DNA from: Tricholomella constricta
Lineage: Eukaryota; Basidiomycota; Agaricomycetes; Agaricales; Lyophyllaceae
DNA length: 64,000 nucleotides
Direction of reading: 5' to 3'
Assembly (NCBI GenBank): GCA_013368375.1
Contig: JAACJP010000057.1
Location: 62,001-126,000 of the forward strand
Shown here piece by piece: positions 25,500 to 36,187 of the stretch. The notes under the pieces were generated by a model that searched no databases, was not told where the DNA came from, and worked only from the letters and a program-made list of their open reading frames with translations. Numbering within the stretch: the first letter of the stretch is position 1; each line of letters begins with the position of its first letter. Position numbers and translations under genes: made by a program.

Positions 25500-26773
25500 C
25501 CAAACCAGCCCACCACCACTCAGCATCCATGGAAGATGCGCAAGAGTCAACGGAAGGATGTCCGGACAACTGACCGGATGGATGTCGATTCGACGGCCAT
25601 GACCTCGGCCGTGATAAATACTCCACGGCATCCCGCACCCGCACTCACGCCGCGTGCAGCAAGTAATGCAGCGTCATCAATTACCGTCCCTCCTGCATGT
25701 GCTCCAAGTGTGGCCGATGCAGCCTTTGACTTCTCCATTCCATTCCCTGGTGCTGCGCCCGCCCCTCCGGCTGGAAGTGCAGCGGGTTCGGATTTCGATT
25801 TTTCCATTCTGTCGGCGGACTTGACCCTGCTGCTCAATTTGCAAGCAAGCCCATTCTGGACATTATAATTTCACTTCCGTGGGCGGGTCGCAATCACCAC
25901 ACTCCAAGCGAGGCGGCCTCAGACTTTGATTTTTCACTGTCCCCTGCCACGCACACAATGGCTACTGGTAATGCTGTTGCCCCAGCCCCAAATGAAGCGG
26001 ATTCAAACTTCGACTTTGAAATCCGACCCAACCCGGTGGCAGCCATTAGTAAAACGGAGTCGGACTTCGACTTTGAAATCTGACCCAACCCGGTGGCAGC
26101 CCCTAGTGAAGCGGAGTCGGACTTCGACTTTCACATCCCACCTGATGCAACAGCTGTCCCCCGTGAAGCGGATTCAGAGTTCGACTTCACCATCCCACAC
26201 AGCCCGGCGGCGGCCCCTGCTGAAGCGGATTCGGAGTTTGACTTCAGCATCACACCCAACCCGGCGGCGGCCCCTGCTGAAGCAGATTCGGAGTTTGACT
26301 TCAGCATCGCACCCAACCCGGCGGCGGCCCCTGCTGATGCAGATTCGGAGTTTGATTTCACCGTTCAACCCGACCCTGCACCCCCCCCAAGTGAAGCAAA
26401 CTCTGACTTTGATTTCACAATTGAACCTGATTGAGGAGCTGCCCCCAGTGAAGCGGGATCTGATTTCGACTTCGGCATAGGTGACCAAATGGACCTTGAC
26501 AACCAGGTAAGCGGTGATGAAGGGGACAACGATGGGCATGGACACTCACTCAGCAACAAAAGTGACACGGACACGGAAAGCAAGGCAGATGTGGAACCTG
26601 ATACAAATGTAGAACGGGACGTGGACACGGACATGGAAACAAACCCAGAAAGCGGAACAGATTTGGAAACAAATCCGGACACGGGACCGCAGGGCCCCTA
26701 CTCCGCTGCCCATTTTGCCGAATTTTCTGATGCATTTATTCTGGGTGACAATGAGGAAGACTCGGATGACTGA
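25500..26773 (+). pseudogene. Broken gene with tandem FDF-motif repeats
   Basis: Reads as a Pro/Ala-rich protein made of 19-20 residue repeats with the core (E/A)ADSEFDF(S/T)I and spacer PNPAAAP. About ten repeats lie between 25906 and 26480, with two earlier degenerate ones near 25720-25810. The frame changes between 25800 and 25900. There are in-frame TGA codons at 26081 (the neighbouring unit has CGA) and 26432. After the repeats comes a very acidic tail (Asp/Glu/Thr-rich) ending EFSDAFILGDNEEDSDD with stop at 26773. I do not recognise the family. Confidence 0.6.
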
Positions 26774-27327
26774 CCACCACAGATTGGAGTCATTGGGAGT
26801 GGGACATGTGCATACAACTTAGAATATCAACCTGCACATATTTTCAAAACTTATATTGATTTGCCATTCATTGCTGCCTATTTTGAGCATCAGATGAAAC
26901 CCCTTTTGAAGTGAGAGTGAAACAGCAAAATGCCTGAGTTCATTAGAGCGGAGCAGCAATGGAAGTGTATTGGTAATCCTGACAGTGGCGCACCCCGGAG
27001 GTAGACAGATTGACCATCCAGCAACCCGACACCTGAGTGTCCATCTGCACGTATATCCGTGAGGTTATTGGCAAACTGGACTCAACACAGCTGAACAGCA
27101 ACAAAAGTGTATTGATAGACCCAACAGTGGCTGACCTGCATCCCGGATGCATATAAATCAAAGCCGTGAGTCCATCCAGCAACCCGACGCCTGACCGTGA
27201 TCCGGACCATCCGGAAACCCGATACCTGACAGTCAACCGGATGTATATAACGCCTGACCGTCACCCAGACCGACAGTGGCTGACCGGCAACCTGGATGGA
27301 TACAGATTGAATCCTTGAGACCATCCG
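26774..27327. other. Degenerate repeat-like spacer
   Basis: Contains loosely repeated strings such as CATCCAGCAACCCGACACCTGA (27014), CCATCCAGCAACCCGACGCC (27172) and CCGGAAACCCGATACCTGA (27211), in blocks of irregular spacing. No gene recognised. Ends at the 5' LTR of element A. Confidence 0.4.
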
Positions 27328-27776
27328 TGTTAGGGGAACTCCCTTTTGCACCCTCCAACGCTCATGCGATCGTTCCCGACTGTACGCGATCCCGACCCCC
27401 GACACTCCGACCCAAGCATCGGTGTATATACTTACACACTTCCTGTCTTTTCCCATCTCTCCCTGCGCGCGCACGACGCCGATCCTGACCACCCGACATC
27501 CCGACGTCGGCTGCGCCAACTCGTGCCTGTACCCTGAGCCACGAGGATCAGACAGCGTCGGGAACATGTCCATAAACGCGCTGCAGACCATTCCTTGATT
27601 ATTATGTACAGTACTCGTATATAGTCAGCCTACTGGCATTGGGGATCCTTAGTCTATTCTCTTCGGATTCCCCTCTGCCAGGTAAGTCCCTCTTTACATT
27701 CCTTACTGTACTTAATATAACTTCGGATTCCCCTCTGCCAGTACGACTCAGCTCTGCACGTGAGGTCGCCCTAACA
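27328..27776 (+). repeat. 5' LTR of element A
   Basis: 449 bp, TGTTAGGGGAACTCC to GGTCGCCCTAACA, with 7-bp inverted ends. TATA-like GTATATAG lies at 27618-27625. The sequence AGTCTATTCT at 27651-27660 is complementary to the bases just inside the LTR and is the likely start of R. A directly repeated CTTCGGATTCCCCTCTGCCA occurs twice near the 3' end (27661 and 27721). Confidence 0.95.
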
Positions 27777-27778
27777 GC

Positions 27779-27788
27779 AGAATAGACT
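27779..27788 (+). promoter_or_regulatory. Self-priming PBS of element A
   Basis: AGAATAGACT, two bases after the LTR, is the reverse complement of LTR bases 27651-27660, about 26-33 bp after the TATA box. This matches Tf1/sushi-type self-priming, in which the 5' end of the RNA folds back as primer. Confidence 0.65.
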
Positions 27789-27904
27789 GAACCTGAGACC
27801 CGACGAGGCCGACCGATCAAGCCCCCGTGTCGTAACACGTGTCTGCTACACGCAACCCGTCCAACGTGTGCCCGCTCCAATCATCGCCCGAGTCCCGTCT
27901 CGAG

Positions 27905-29540
27905 ATGTCCGAATTCGGTGAATTTGACACGCCTTCGTCTCCTGCTGCGCTCATGCCAGAGGAACGATTGGCAAGCCTTGAAACCGCGATGTCGGCTCTC
28001 TTCTAATCCAACACCACCAACTCGGCCACCATGGACCGCCTCGCCACTCTTTTAGATACCCTTGTCTTGGGGAACCCCTCCACCGCCTCCCCAGCAGCAC
28101 CTACGACCCCCGCGACACTGGCGCAACCTTCGCTGACGTCCCCTCCCCCTCTGCGATTGGGATCGCACATTCGGCCGTCGCCTCCTCCCATCTACGATGG
28201 TGCGCGATCGGGCGGACGCGCCTTCTGGAATGCGTGTCAACTGTACTTCTCGTTGACTACCGGGCAGTTTTTCGATGACTACGCTCGGATCAGCTGGGTG
28301 CTGTCGTTCATGCAACACGGTCGCGCTGCCGACTTCATCGGTTGCATCTTTCAGTACGGATCGGTGAAGCGCGCATTCCCGACCTGGAACGACTTTGCAT
28401 CAAACTTCGAGAAGGAGTTCTTCCTGTTTGACGAGGTCACTGACGCCGCACTTGTTAGGGCGACCTCACGAGCAGAGCTGAGTCGTACTGGCAGAGGGGA
28501 ATCCGAAGTTATATTAAGTACAGTAAGGAATGTAAAGAGGGACTTACCTGGCAGAGGGGAATCCGAAGAGAATAGACTAAGGATCCCCAATGCCAGTGGG
28601 CCGACTATATACGAGTACTGTACATAATAATCAAGGAATGGTCTGCGGCGCGTGTATGGACACGTTCCCGACACTGTCCGATCCTTGTGGCTCAGGGTAC
28701 GGGCACGAGTTGGGGCAGCCGACGTTGGGATATCGGGTGGTCGGGATCGGCGTCGGGCGCGCGCAGGGAGAGATGGGAAAAGACAGGAAGTGTGTAAGTG
28801 TATTCACCGACGCTTGGGTCGGAGCGTCGGGGATCGGGGTCGCGAACAGTCGGGAGCGATCGCATGAGCGTCGGAGGGCATGAAAGGGAGTTCCCCTAAC
28901 AGCACTCACCCTCGAGTCGACGGCGTATTTCCAGAACAGGCGCACTATCGATGAGTACATAGACTCGTTCAAGGCCCTGTGGGTCAAGGCCGACTACCCG
29001 GATGGTTGCCACCTGGTCCTCAAGTTCCGTCGGGGCATGGACCCGAAGCTTTCGAAGCGACTCGGAAGCATCACCACAGGTCGGCCTGACGACTCCAAGA
29101 TCGAGGACTGGCTAGCGATCGCTCGCTCCCAGGACTTCTTCATGAGGACCGAGGAGGACTTCCACCGTCGCACGCCTCCAGCAATCCTGACAAGTAGTCG
29201 CCCGACCGCCCCCATTCCAGCGCCCACAGTCGCGCCCGCTCTCCACTGGCAACCCTCTGCACCACTAGCCGCTCCTGCTCGTGTGTCAGCTCCGACGCAT
29301 GTCGTGCATGCCCCCCGGGCACCGGCTCTCTCCCCCGGTGTCCCTATGGACATTGATCGATTCACCGGTCGCCCTGTTCGCGACGACAAATGCCGTTGGT
29401 GCAAACAACCGGGGCACTTCTGGCATGACTGTCCATTGCACTTCGACGTGCGCCTACTGGCGCGCAAGGATGCAATCCCGGCTGACCCGACTCCTGAATC
29501 GGCCAACCCGACCGCCTTGGCCACGGAAGAGGATTTTTAG
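27905..29540 (+). pseudogene. gag of element A, interrupted
   Basis: Structural protein of element A. Starts MSEFGEFDTPSSPAAL. An in-frame TAA at 28004 stops it after 33 codons. The frame resumes (MDRLATLLDTLVLG, then FWNACQLYFSLTTGQFF, a retrotransposon capsid-like region) until DEVTDAAL, where the solo LTR (28453-28901) is inserted, and continues TLESTAYFQNRRTIDEYIDSF. A CCHC zinc knuckle, CRWCKQPGHFWHDC, lies near 29391-29432. Ends EEDF at 29540. Removing the insertion plus one GCACT copy restores frame. Confidence 0.85.
28453..28901 (-). mobile_element. Solo LTR of family A, reversed, in gag of A
   Basis: 449 bp LTR in opposite orientation to its host, flanked by GCACT at 28448-28452 and 28902-28906. 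It aligns end to end with the LTR at 27328-27776. It presumably arose by LTR-LTR recombination of a full insertion. Confidence 0.95.
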
Positions 29541-32500
29541 TCGCACAACGGGTGAAAAGTACGCCCCCGTTGTCTAGTCGTAATCGGTTCGCCCCCCTAT
29601 CTGTAGAGTACCCCAATATACTTAATATTGCTGCTACTTCTACGGGTGAACCAATCGACGAAGATGTACAATCCTCCCCCGACCAATCACCCTCCCCTTC
29701 GGTCGCTTTGACCAAGCCAACCGCACCGTCGCGTCGCGGACTACCACGCTGGGAAAAACAACTACCCCGTCACTTCGTGATCGCCGCCTCCCCCGACTCC
29801 TTATCCCTGTCACTCAAGGTCGAGCTCGAGACCATCGACACCCAGGAGACGCACTCGCTCACTGCCCTTGTCGACAGCGGAGCCACTGGATGCTTCATTA
29901 ACACCGCCTTTGTTGAGAAGCACAAACTGAAGACCCGACAGTTAAACCGCCCGACACTAGCCTATAATGTCGATGGAACCCCTAACCAAGCGGGTGCCAT
30001 CAGATATGTTGTAGACGCGGTTCTACGCTACGACGGTCACTCCGAACGGGTGCTGTTCGCGGTCGCAGGCATCGGGAAGCAGGATCTCATCCTCGGATTC
30101 ACCTGGCTTCGAGACCACAACCCCGACATTGATTGGGCGACGAAGAAGGTGAAGATGAGTCGGGCACCGACGCACTGCGACACCTGCAAGGTCGAGGCCA
30201 AGGAGGAGCGGTGCTCGCGCACCAAACTGTGAGCCGCCATTCGGGCCTGTCGAGCGGAAGGGATCCCATCCACTGAACCTGAGCTGAGGGCCCCGACCAA
30301 TCCCTACGTCGAGGACGACTCTGATGCCGATGAGTTCCTCCCTTACACCCCAATCATGGAGGAACCCGATCCAGAGTCGGACGACTTCCTTGTGGAGACC
30401 TTCCTGAACGGCGATCGCATCTTTGCGACTGCGATCCACCCCCTCTGACCGTAACGCACATCCGCGCCAGTCAAATAACATCGCAGCGACTCGCTGAAGC
30501 GCATGCTGTGAACTCTGTGCCCAAGTCGTTCCGCGATGCCATTCCGGCCCACCTCCATGACTTTGAGGACGTCTTCTCCAAGGTCGTGTTCGATGAGCTT
30601 CCCAATCGCAAGCAGTGGGATCACGCGATCGAACTGGAGCCAGGCGCGTCGCCGTCTGGCACCAAGGTCTACCCACTGTCGCCGGCGGAACAAGTCGAAC
30701 TCGACGCGTTCCTCAAGGAGAACCTCGAGTCGGGTCGGATCTGACCGTCAAAGTAGCCTATGGCGTCGCCGGTGTTCTTCATCAAGAAGAAGGACGGAGC
30801 ACTCTGACTGGTGCAGGACTATCGGACGCTCAACGCGCTCACGGTGAAGAATCGGTACCCGCTGCCCCTCATTAGCGAACTGGTGAACAACCTTCGCGGT
30901 GCGCGGTACTTCACCAAGCTGGACGTCCGATGGGGGTACAACAACGTTCGGATCAAGGAGGGCGACGAGTGGAAGGCAGCGTTTCGGACGAACCGCGGTC
31001 TCTTCGAGCCGCTCGTCATGTTCTTTGGCCTCACGAGCAGCCCCGCCACATTCCAGACCATGATGAATGACATCTTCCGCGATCTGATCACGGAGGGTGT
31101 TGTTTGCGTGTACCTCGACGACATCTTGATTTACACCAAGACTCTCGAGGAACATCGTCGGGTCGCGCGACTCATGCTGGACCGACTCCGCGAACATAAG
31201 CTGTTCTTAAAGCCCGAGAAATGCGAGTTCGAGCAGAACAAGATCGAGTATCTTGGGCTGATCATTTTGCAAGGGCAAGCGGAGATGGACCCGGTTAAAG
31301 TCACAGGAGTGTTGGAATGGCCAGCGCCGAAGAACAAGAAGGAAGTGCAAGCGTTCCTAGGCTTCACTAACTTCTACCGACGGTTCATCCAGGACTTCTC
31401 GCATCATGCCCAACCCCTGTTCGATCTGACGGGCAAGGACGTTGCCTGGCGGTGGGGAGAGTTGGAGCAGTCGGCCTTTGACCTCCTAAAGTCTGCAATC
31501 ACGTCGCGACCGGTGCTCAGGTTCCCCGACGACGACCGACCATACCACATCGAAGCTGACTCGTCCGACTTCGCGATGGGCGCAGTCCTGTCGCAAGAGT
31601 CGCCGTCTGATGGCAAGTGGCACCCGGTCGCGTTCTACTCGAAGAGCTTGAACACAGTCGAGCGGAACTACGAGATCCATGACAAGGAGATGCTGGTGAT
31701 CATCCGGTCTCTGGAGGAATGGCGACACTTCGTTGAGGGCGCAAAGCACAAGGTGGAGATCTGGACCGACCACAAGAACCTTGAGTACTTCCTCACCGTG
31801 AAGAAACTCAATCGGCGGCAAGCCCGCTGGTCGCTCTACCTCGCCAACTTCGAATTTGCCCTCCACCACCGTCCTGGAAGCAGCATGGGCAAACCCGATG
31901 CGCTATCACGACGTGCCGATCATGGCGACGGAAACGGAAGTGGCAACAATGCCGACATCATACTCCTCAAGCCCGAGTTCTTCGCAATTCGCGCGACCAA
32001 GGGTCTTGTACTGGTCGGAGAGGAGGACGATGTGGTAAAGGCAATTTGCAAGGGCAATCGCGACGGCGCACAAGAAGATGCAGTTGCTAAGGCGGCTCAA
32101 CTGGTCAAGGCTTCCAAGGTTGCCGGCCGCTCCCTACGCTTCGGCGAGTGGGGGGAGGAAGGCGGTCTGCTCACGTTCCGTGGACGGATGTATGTCCTGA
32201 ACGTTCCTGACCTTCGCCGACACATTGTGGAGCAGCATCACGACTCCAAGGTCGCCGGTCACCCAGGTCGCTGGAAAACGTTAGAGCTGGTGTCGCGCAA
32301 CTACTGGTGGCCCCAGATGTCGTGCTTCATTGGTTCATACACCAGCACCTGCGACATGTGCTTGCGCACGAAACCCCGCCGCCAACTCCCCGTCGGACAG
32401 CTGCAGCCGCTCCCAATCCCCGAAGGCCAATGGAATGTCGTGTCGGTGGACTTCATCACCAAACTCCCCGAGTCCAACGGCCACGACGCGATCATGAACG

Positions 32501-32962
32501 TCGTGGATTCAGTCAGAAAGCGCGCGCACTTCATCGCATCGCATACAACCTGTTCGGCTTTGGGAGCTGCCAACCTCTACCGTCGCCACGTCTAGAAGCT
32601 GCACGGTCTCCCCAATGCATTCGTCTCTGATCGAGGTCTACAGTTTGTCGCCGAGTTCACGTGCGAACTGTACAGACTTTTGGGTATCAAACTGTCGGCT
32701 TCGACGGCGTACCACCCGCAGACCGACGGACAGACTGAGCGTGTCAACCAGGAGCTGGAACAGTTCTTGCCGGTCTTCTGCAATGAGCGCCAGAATGACT
32801 GGGAGGACCTCTTGCCCGACGCCAAATTCAGTTACAACAACCATGTACATTCAGCGACGCAGCAGACCCCCTTCCTGCTCGACACTGGTCGGCATCCACG
32901 CATGGGCTTTGAGCCGCATCGGGGTGCTTCCAAGAACGAGTCGGCCGACGAGTTTGTGGAGC
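29541..32962 (+). pseudogene. pol of element A, 5' part (PR-RT-RH-IN)
   Basis: Single retropepsin (ALVDSGATGCF, then LILGFTWL) at about 29800-30170. RT fingers/palm with YLDDILIYT near 31111. RNase H (IEADSSDFAMGAVLSQ, WTDHKNLEYF). Integrase HHCC (HHDSKVAGHPGRW, CDMC), then the first catalytic Asp in SVDFITKLPES, SDRGLQF and AYHPQTDGQTERVNQ with the Glu. Inactivated by in-frame stops at 30230, 30446, 30452, 30476, 30742, 30754, 30805 and 32593, most explained by CGA-to-TGA, CAA-to-TAA or CAG-to-TAG, and by a frame change near 30480-30510. The reading frame is cut at FVE by insertion of B1 and resumes at 43422. Confidence 0.9.
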
Positions 32963-33308
32963 TGTCACGACCGCTCCTAAACTCGCAATCACTTACGCTT
33001 TCCCACGCACGTCCACCGTATATATGATGGCACCACTTCTTTTCAGACTCTTTACCTCGATATTACCATTTGTTAAGACCAGTTCCTGTTCTCGTTCTCG
33101 TTTCTATCTCTCTTTCTCAATATACTTGGCTTCACACTAGTATCACCTGAGCTCGTTCGATCGAATTAGCTCCGGTGAACTCCTTCGTCAATGCTCACGA
33201 CCTCCGAATATCCTTTCGAAGGCCGTTTTCCTTGACGAACGTCAGGCCTGTCCGCTTCGGTGGTTCCAGAGTACATCTGTAACCGACGTGCTACGCAGAG
33301 TCCTAACA
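32963..33308 (+). repeat. 5' LTR of B1
   Basis: 346 bp. TATATA lies at 33019-33024. ACCTCGATATTA at 33054-33065 is the predicted RNA 5' end because it is complementary to the PBS. Ends GAGTCCTAACA. Confidence 0.95.
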
Positions 33309-33320
33309 TAATATCGAGGT
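33309..33320 (+). promoter_or_regulatory. Self-priming PBS of B1
   Basis: TAATATCGAGGT directly abuts the LTR and is the exact 12-nt reverse complement of LTR bases 33054-33065, 30 bp after the TATA box. The same pair is preserved in B2 (48235-48246 with 47981-47992) although the LTRs have diverged. Confidence 0.75.
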
Positions 33321-33337
33321 CTCCCCACCCACCGGAC

Positions 33338-36187
33338 ATGCCCTCGACGATAGTGGAGCCCAACACCACAGTCCGCTATCAAAACTTCGAAGGTCCCTCT
33401 TTCACACAAAGAAGACCTTCACCACCACCTTTCGAAACCTCCCCTGCCTCAACAGGACACATGATGCAAGGGACCTTCGGAACCAACAGGTCCAGGCTGG
33501 AACACAACATTTTCCAACCAGGCCAACACGAGGGGGACTTTTCCTCAGCCAGTCAGGACCCTCGACGACCCCTACCCCGGACCCCCTCAAACGTATTCAA
33601 CCCGTCCTACCAACTCGCCACCCCCAACTATCCCCCCTTACCACCATCCGCAACGGCCTCCGGACCTCCGCCTTCAAGTAACCAGACTCCCGGGTCATAC
33701 TACGAAAGGTTGAGGCACCCGGAGATGTTCCAGAGGAGGGATAGGGCTCGGGAGGAGGGACAGGGACACTTCGCTCGTCAACAAAACCCCTTCCTACACG
33801 GTTCAGACCACGAAAGGATACTCTACGAGCTCCGCATGACGCGGGAAGAGTTTTCGCGACAAGCGCACGAGCTCCTAGTCGAAACCATGGGGATGGATCA
33901 TCAACCCCGAACACCGGAACAATGGGCCAACCTCGTGTTGTCGACCATACAACTGCACGAAGCCCATCGATTACCCCCACAACTGACGGTGTTGCTACAA
34001 ATGGGGGGAAACGAAAGAAGGTTACGCGCCCTGGCTGGAGAAATCCAGACGTCCAACGAGGGAAGAAGATTCTCCAACCCCCAAAGCGCGGGACGTTCCT
34101 TCCACATGCCAATTCAGGAGCCCGTTCCCTCCAGAATCGAATCTAGATTCGAAGAACCTCCACGAGCGACAAGCACGGTCAATACGCAGACAGCTTCGGC
34201 TCTACTCAGGAGGATGAACCAAGGGAACGCACCCCCCAGCCAAGAAGGGTTCGAACCCACCGTCACACCAGGGACAGATGCTCGAAGAGCTCCGACGTTC
34301 GGGTTCTGGGGAGCCCACAACTTACAAAGAATCCCCGAAGAGAACCCCCCTGTCGAAGGACCGTTTTCCAGGCCAAATTCGGGTTTTCAGGGCCCACAGA
34401 GGACCTTCGCAAACCAAGAAGGAGTACCTCCGAGGGAACCTGAGAACATTCCCCTACCTCCGTCGGAACGGGGAATCCCAACGCCACTGTCGTACGCCCA
34501 CAGCTACGAACTACGCGAAGAAAACTTGGAAAGAAGAGAGGGAGCACCCCCTAGGGCACGAGAAGACTGGCGCCAAACACCACCTCATCTGGCAAATCAG
34601 AACAGGAGGTCACCGCAAGGCCCACGCCCAATCTCCCCAAGAGAACGACGTGGAATCGGAGCGGACCCCGGCCCCGGTCAAAACGTAAACATCCTCGACG
34701 GAAGGCAAGGGACCCAACAACAATTCCCCCAGTTCGAACAATACAGAACCGGCTACAACCCCAGACCAGCCCCACCCATACCCGGCGGACGACCGAACCC
34801 CCAGTACAACGGACCACCTCCACAGCCCCAACCACCTCCGGGATCTTCGGGACCACCTACCCCGAGAGGAACTCAAGGGGGAAACGGCCCCGGAGGACCA
34901 GGAGGGGGAGGAGGAGGTTATTGGGGAAACGGCCCCGGAGGAACAGGAGGTCCTGGAGGAGGGGGAGGTCACGGAGGATACGGACCACCACAAGGACCAG
35001 GAGGCCCGGGAGGCCCCGGAAGTCCCGGAGGGGGAGGAGGAGGAGGAGGAGGCCCACCCGGAAATCCGGGAGGAGGCCAATTCGTAAACCCTCAACGACC
35101 CCCACCTCCACCGCAACAGCTCTTAGGCCCAAACCAAAACCTGACCCCGGAACAGTACCGACACCTCCTAAACCTGGAATCGAAAATCGACATCAGGAAA
35201 CCGGACCCCTTCACTGGAAAAGAACCGAGAAGATGGAAGACCTTCGTCACGGAATGCCTAGTAACGTTTCAAGCCAAGGCGATCACCTACGAACAGGATC
35301 ACCTGAAGGTGTCATTCGCGAGCTCCTACTTAAAGGACGGAGCTATGGACTACTTTCGGCTGCAACTCACGTACAACCCCCAACACCCAATGTTCACGAA
35401 TTGGGAAGGATTCGTACACGAATTAGGATCACGCTTCGGAATACCAAACTCGAGAGTGGAAGCCGAGAACAACATTTCGCGACTGAAAATGAAGGAATGG
35501 GAAAAGTTCACAGCATTCATCGTCAAGTTCGAACAAGAAGCATACGAAACAGGCTGGAACTGGGTAGCACTACAGTTCACACTCCGGAAAGCGCTCCCCC
35601 AGCGAATCCTTAACGTCCTGGCCATCGCACCAAGCCCCGAAACCTACGAAGGTTACCGAGATCTGGTCACCCAAATCGACCGGAGGTACTGGGAACATCG
35701 CATAGAAAATCCAGAGTCCTACAAACCCCTCTGGGCGAATAATGCGAACACCTCCAACACCTCCGCACGACCTCCGATGGGACCTTCGGCCGGACCCGCA
35801 AGCCGCACGACGCCGCAAACGGCTCAAGGGAACAGGAACGCACGCTTGAACGCCGAAAGTCACGATCAGGACCCGGACTCAGGTAAGGAAGGTAAGGCGC
35901 AAGACCAAGAAATCGCATGGGATGACGAAGAGGCACTACAAGCCAACAACTTCGGGTTCAAGAAGTCAACACGCCCCTGGGTGAAGATCAATGAAGACGT
36001 AAAGCAACAACGAATTCGAGACAAGGCCTGCATCCTATGCGGTGACCTGGAACACTGGATGCGCGACTGCCCAACAGCAAACGCCATGGGCAGAGCCACC
36101 TACCTCATCGGCGACGACATCTTCGAATTCCATCACAAGACAGAAGAGGGAAACGCGGGGGCGATTCAGGACTTACCCGGGCTCTGA
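33338..36187 (+). CDS. gag of B1
   Basis: Retrotransposon structural protein, about 949 residues, longer than most Ty3-type gags. Starts MPSTIVEPNTTVRYQNF just after the PBS. The N-terminal half is Pro/Arg/Gln-rich and disordered. A Gly/Pro-rich stretch (about 34850-35070, GGPGG/GGGGG) precedes the capsid-like region (PDPFTGKEPRRWKTFVTECL, SYLKDGAMDYFRLQL). One CCHC knuckle, CILCGDLEHWMRDC, is near 36028-36069. The stop TGA is at 36185. Pol is in the -1 frame and open from before this stop, so a -1 shift or reinitiation is needed; no canonical slippery heptamer was seen. Confidence 0.9.
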   Translation: MPSTIVEPNTTVRYQNFEGPSFTQRRPSPPPFETSPASTGHMMQGTFGTNRSRLEHNIFQPGQHEGDFSSASQDPRRPLPRTPSNVFNPSYQLATPNYPPLPPSATASGPPPSSNQTPGSYYERLRHPEMFQRRDRAREEGQGHFARQQNPFLHGSDHERILYELRMTREEFSRQAHELLVETMGMDHQPRTPEQWANLVLSTIQLHEAHRLPPQLTVLLQMGGNERRLRALAGEIQTSNEGRRFSNPQSAGRSFHMPIQEPVPSRIESRFEEPPRATSTVNTQTASALLRRMNQGNAPPSQEGFEPTVTPGTDARRAPTFGFWGAHNLQRIPEENPPVEGPFSRPNSGFQGPQRTFANQEGVPPREPENIPLPPSERGIPTPLSYAHSYELREENLERREGAPPRAREDWRQTPPHLANQNRRSPQGPRPISPRERRGIGADPGPGQNVNILDGRQGTQQQFPQFEQYRTGYNPRPAPPIPGGRPNPQYNGPPPQPQPPPGSSGPPTPRGTQGGNGPGGPGGGGGGYWGNGPGGTGGPGGGGGHGGYGPPQGPGGPGGPGSPGGGGGGGGGPPGNPGGGQFVNPQRPPPPPQQLLGPNQNLTPEQYRHLLNLESKIDIRKPDPFTGKEPRRWKTFVTECLVTFQAKAITYEQDHLKVSFASSYLKDGAMDYFRLQLTYNPQHPMFTNWEGFVHELGSRFGIPNSRVEAENNISRLKMKEWEKFTAFIVKFEQEAYETGWNWVALQFTLRKALPQRILNVLAIAPSPETYEGYRDLVTQIDRRYWEHRIENPESYKPLWANNANTSNTSARPPMGPSAGPASRTTPQTAQGNRNARLNAESHDQDPDSGKEGKAQDQEIAWDDEEALQANNFGFKKSTRPWVKINEDVKQQRIRDKACILCGDLEHWMRDCPTANAMGRATYLIGDDIFEFHHKTEEGNAGAIQDLPGL

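Noticed and set aside
33597..34112. 171-codon minus-strand frame opposite B1 gag, repeated at 48518-49033
   Set aside because: Mirror of the gag coding frame with Phe/Arg/Trp-rich content. It is conserved only because gag is nearly identical in the two copies; no introns or motifs.
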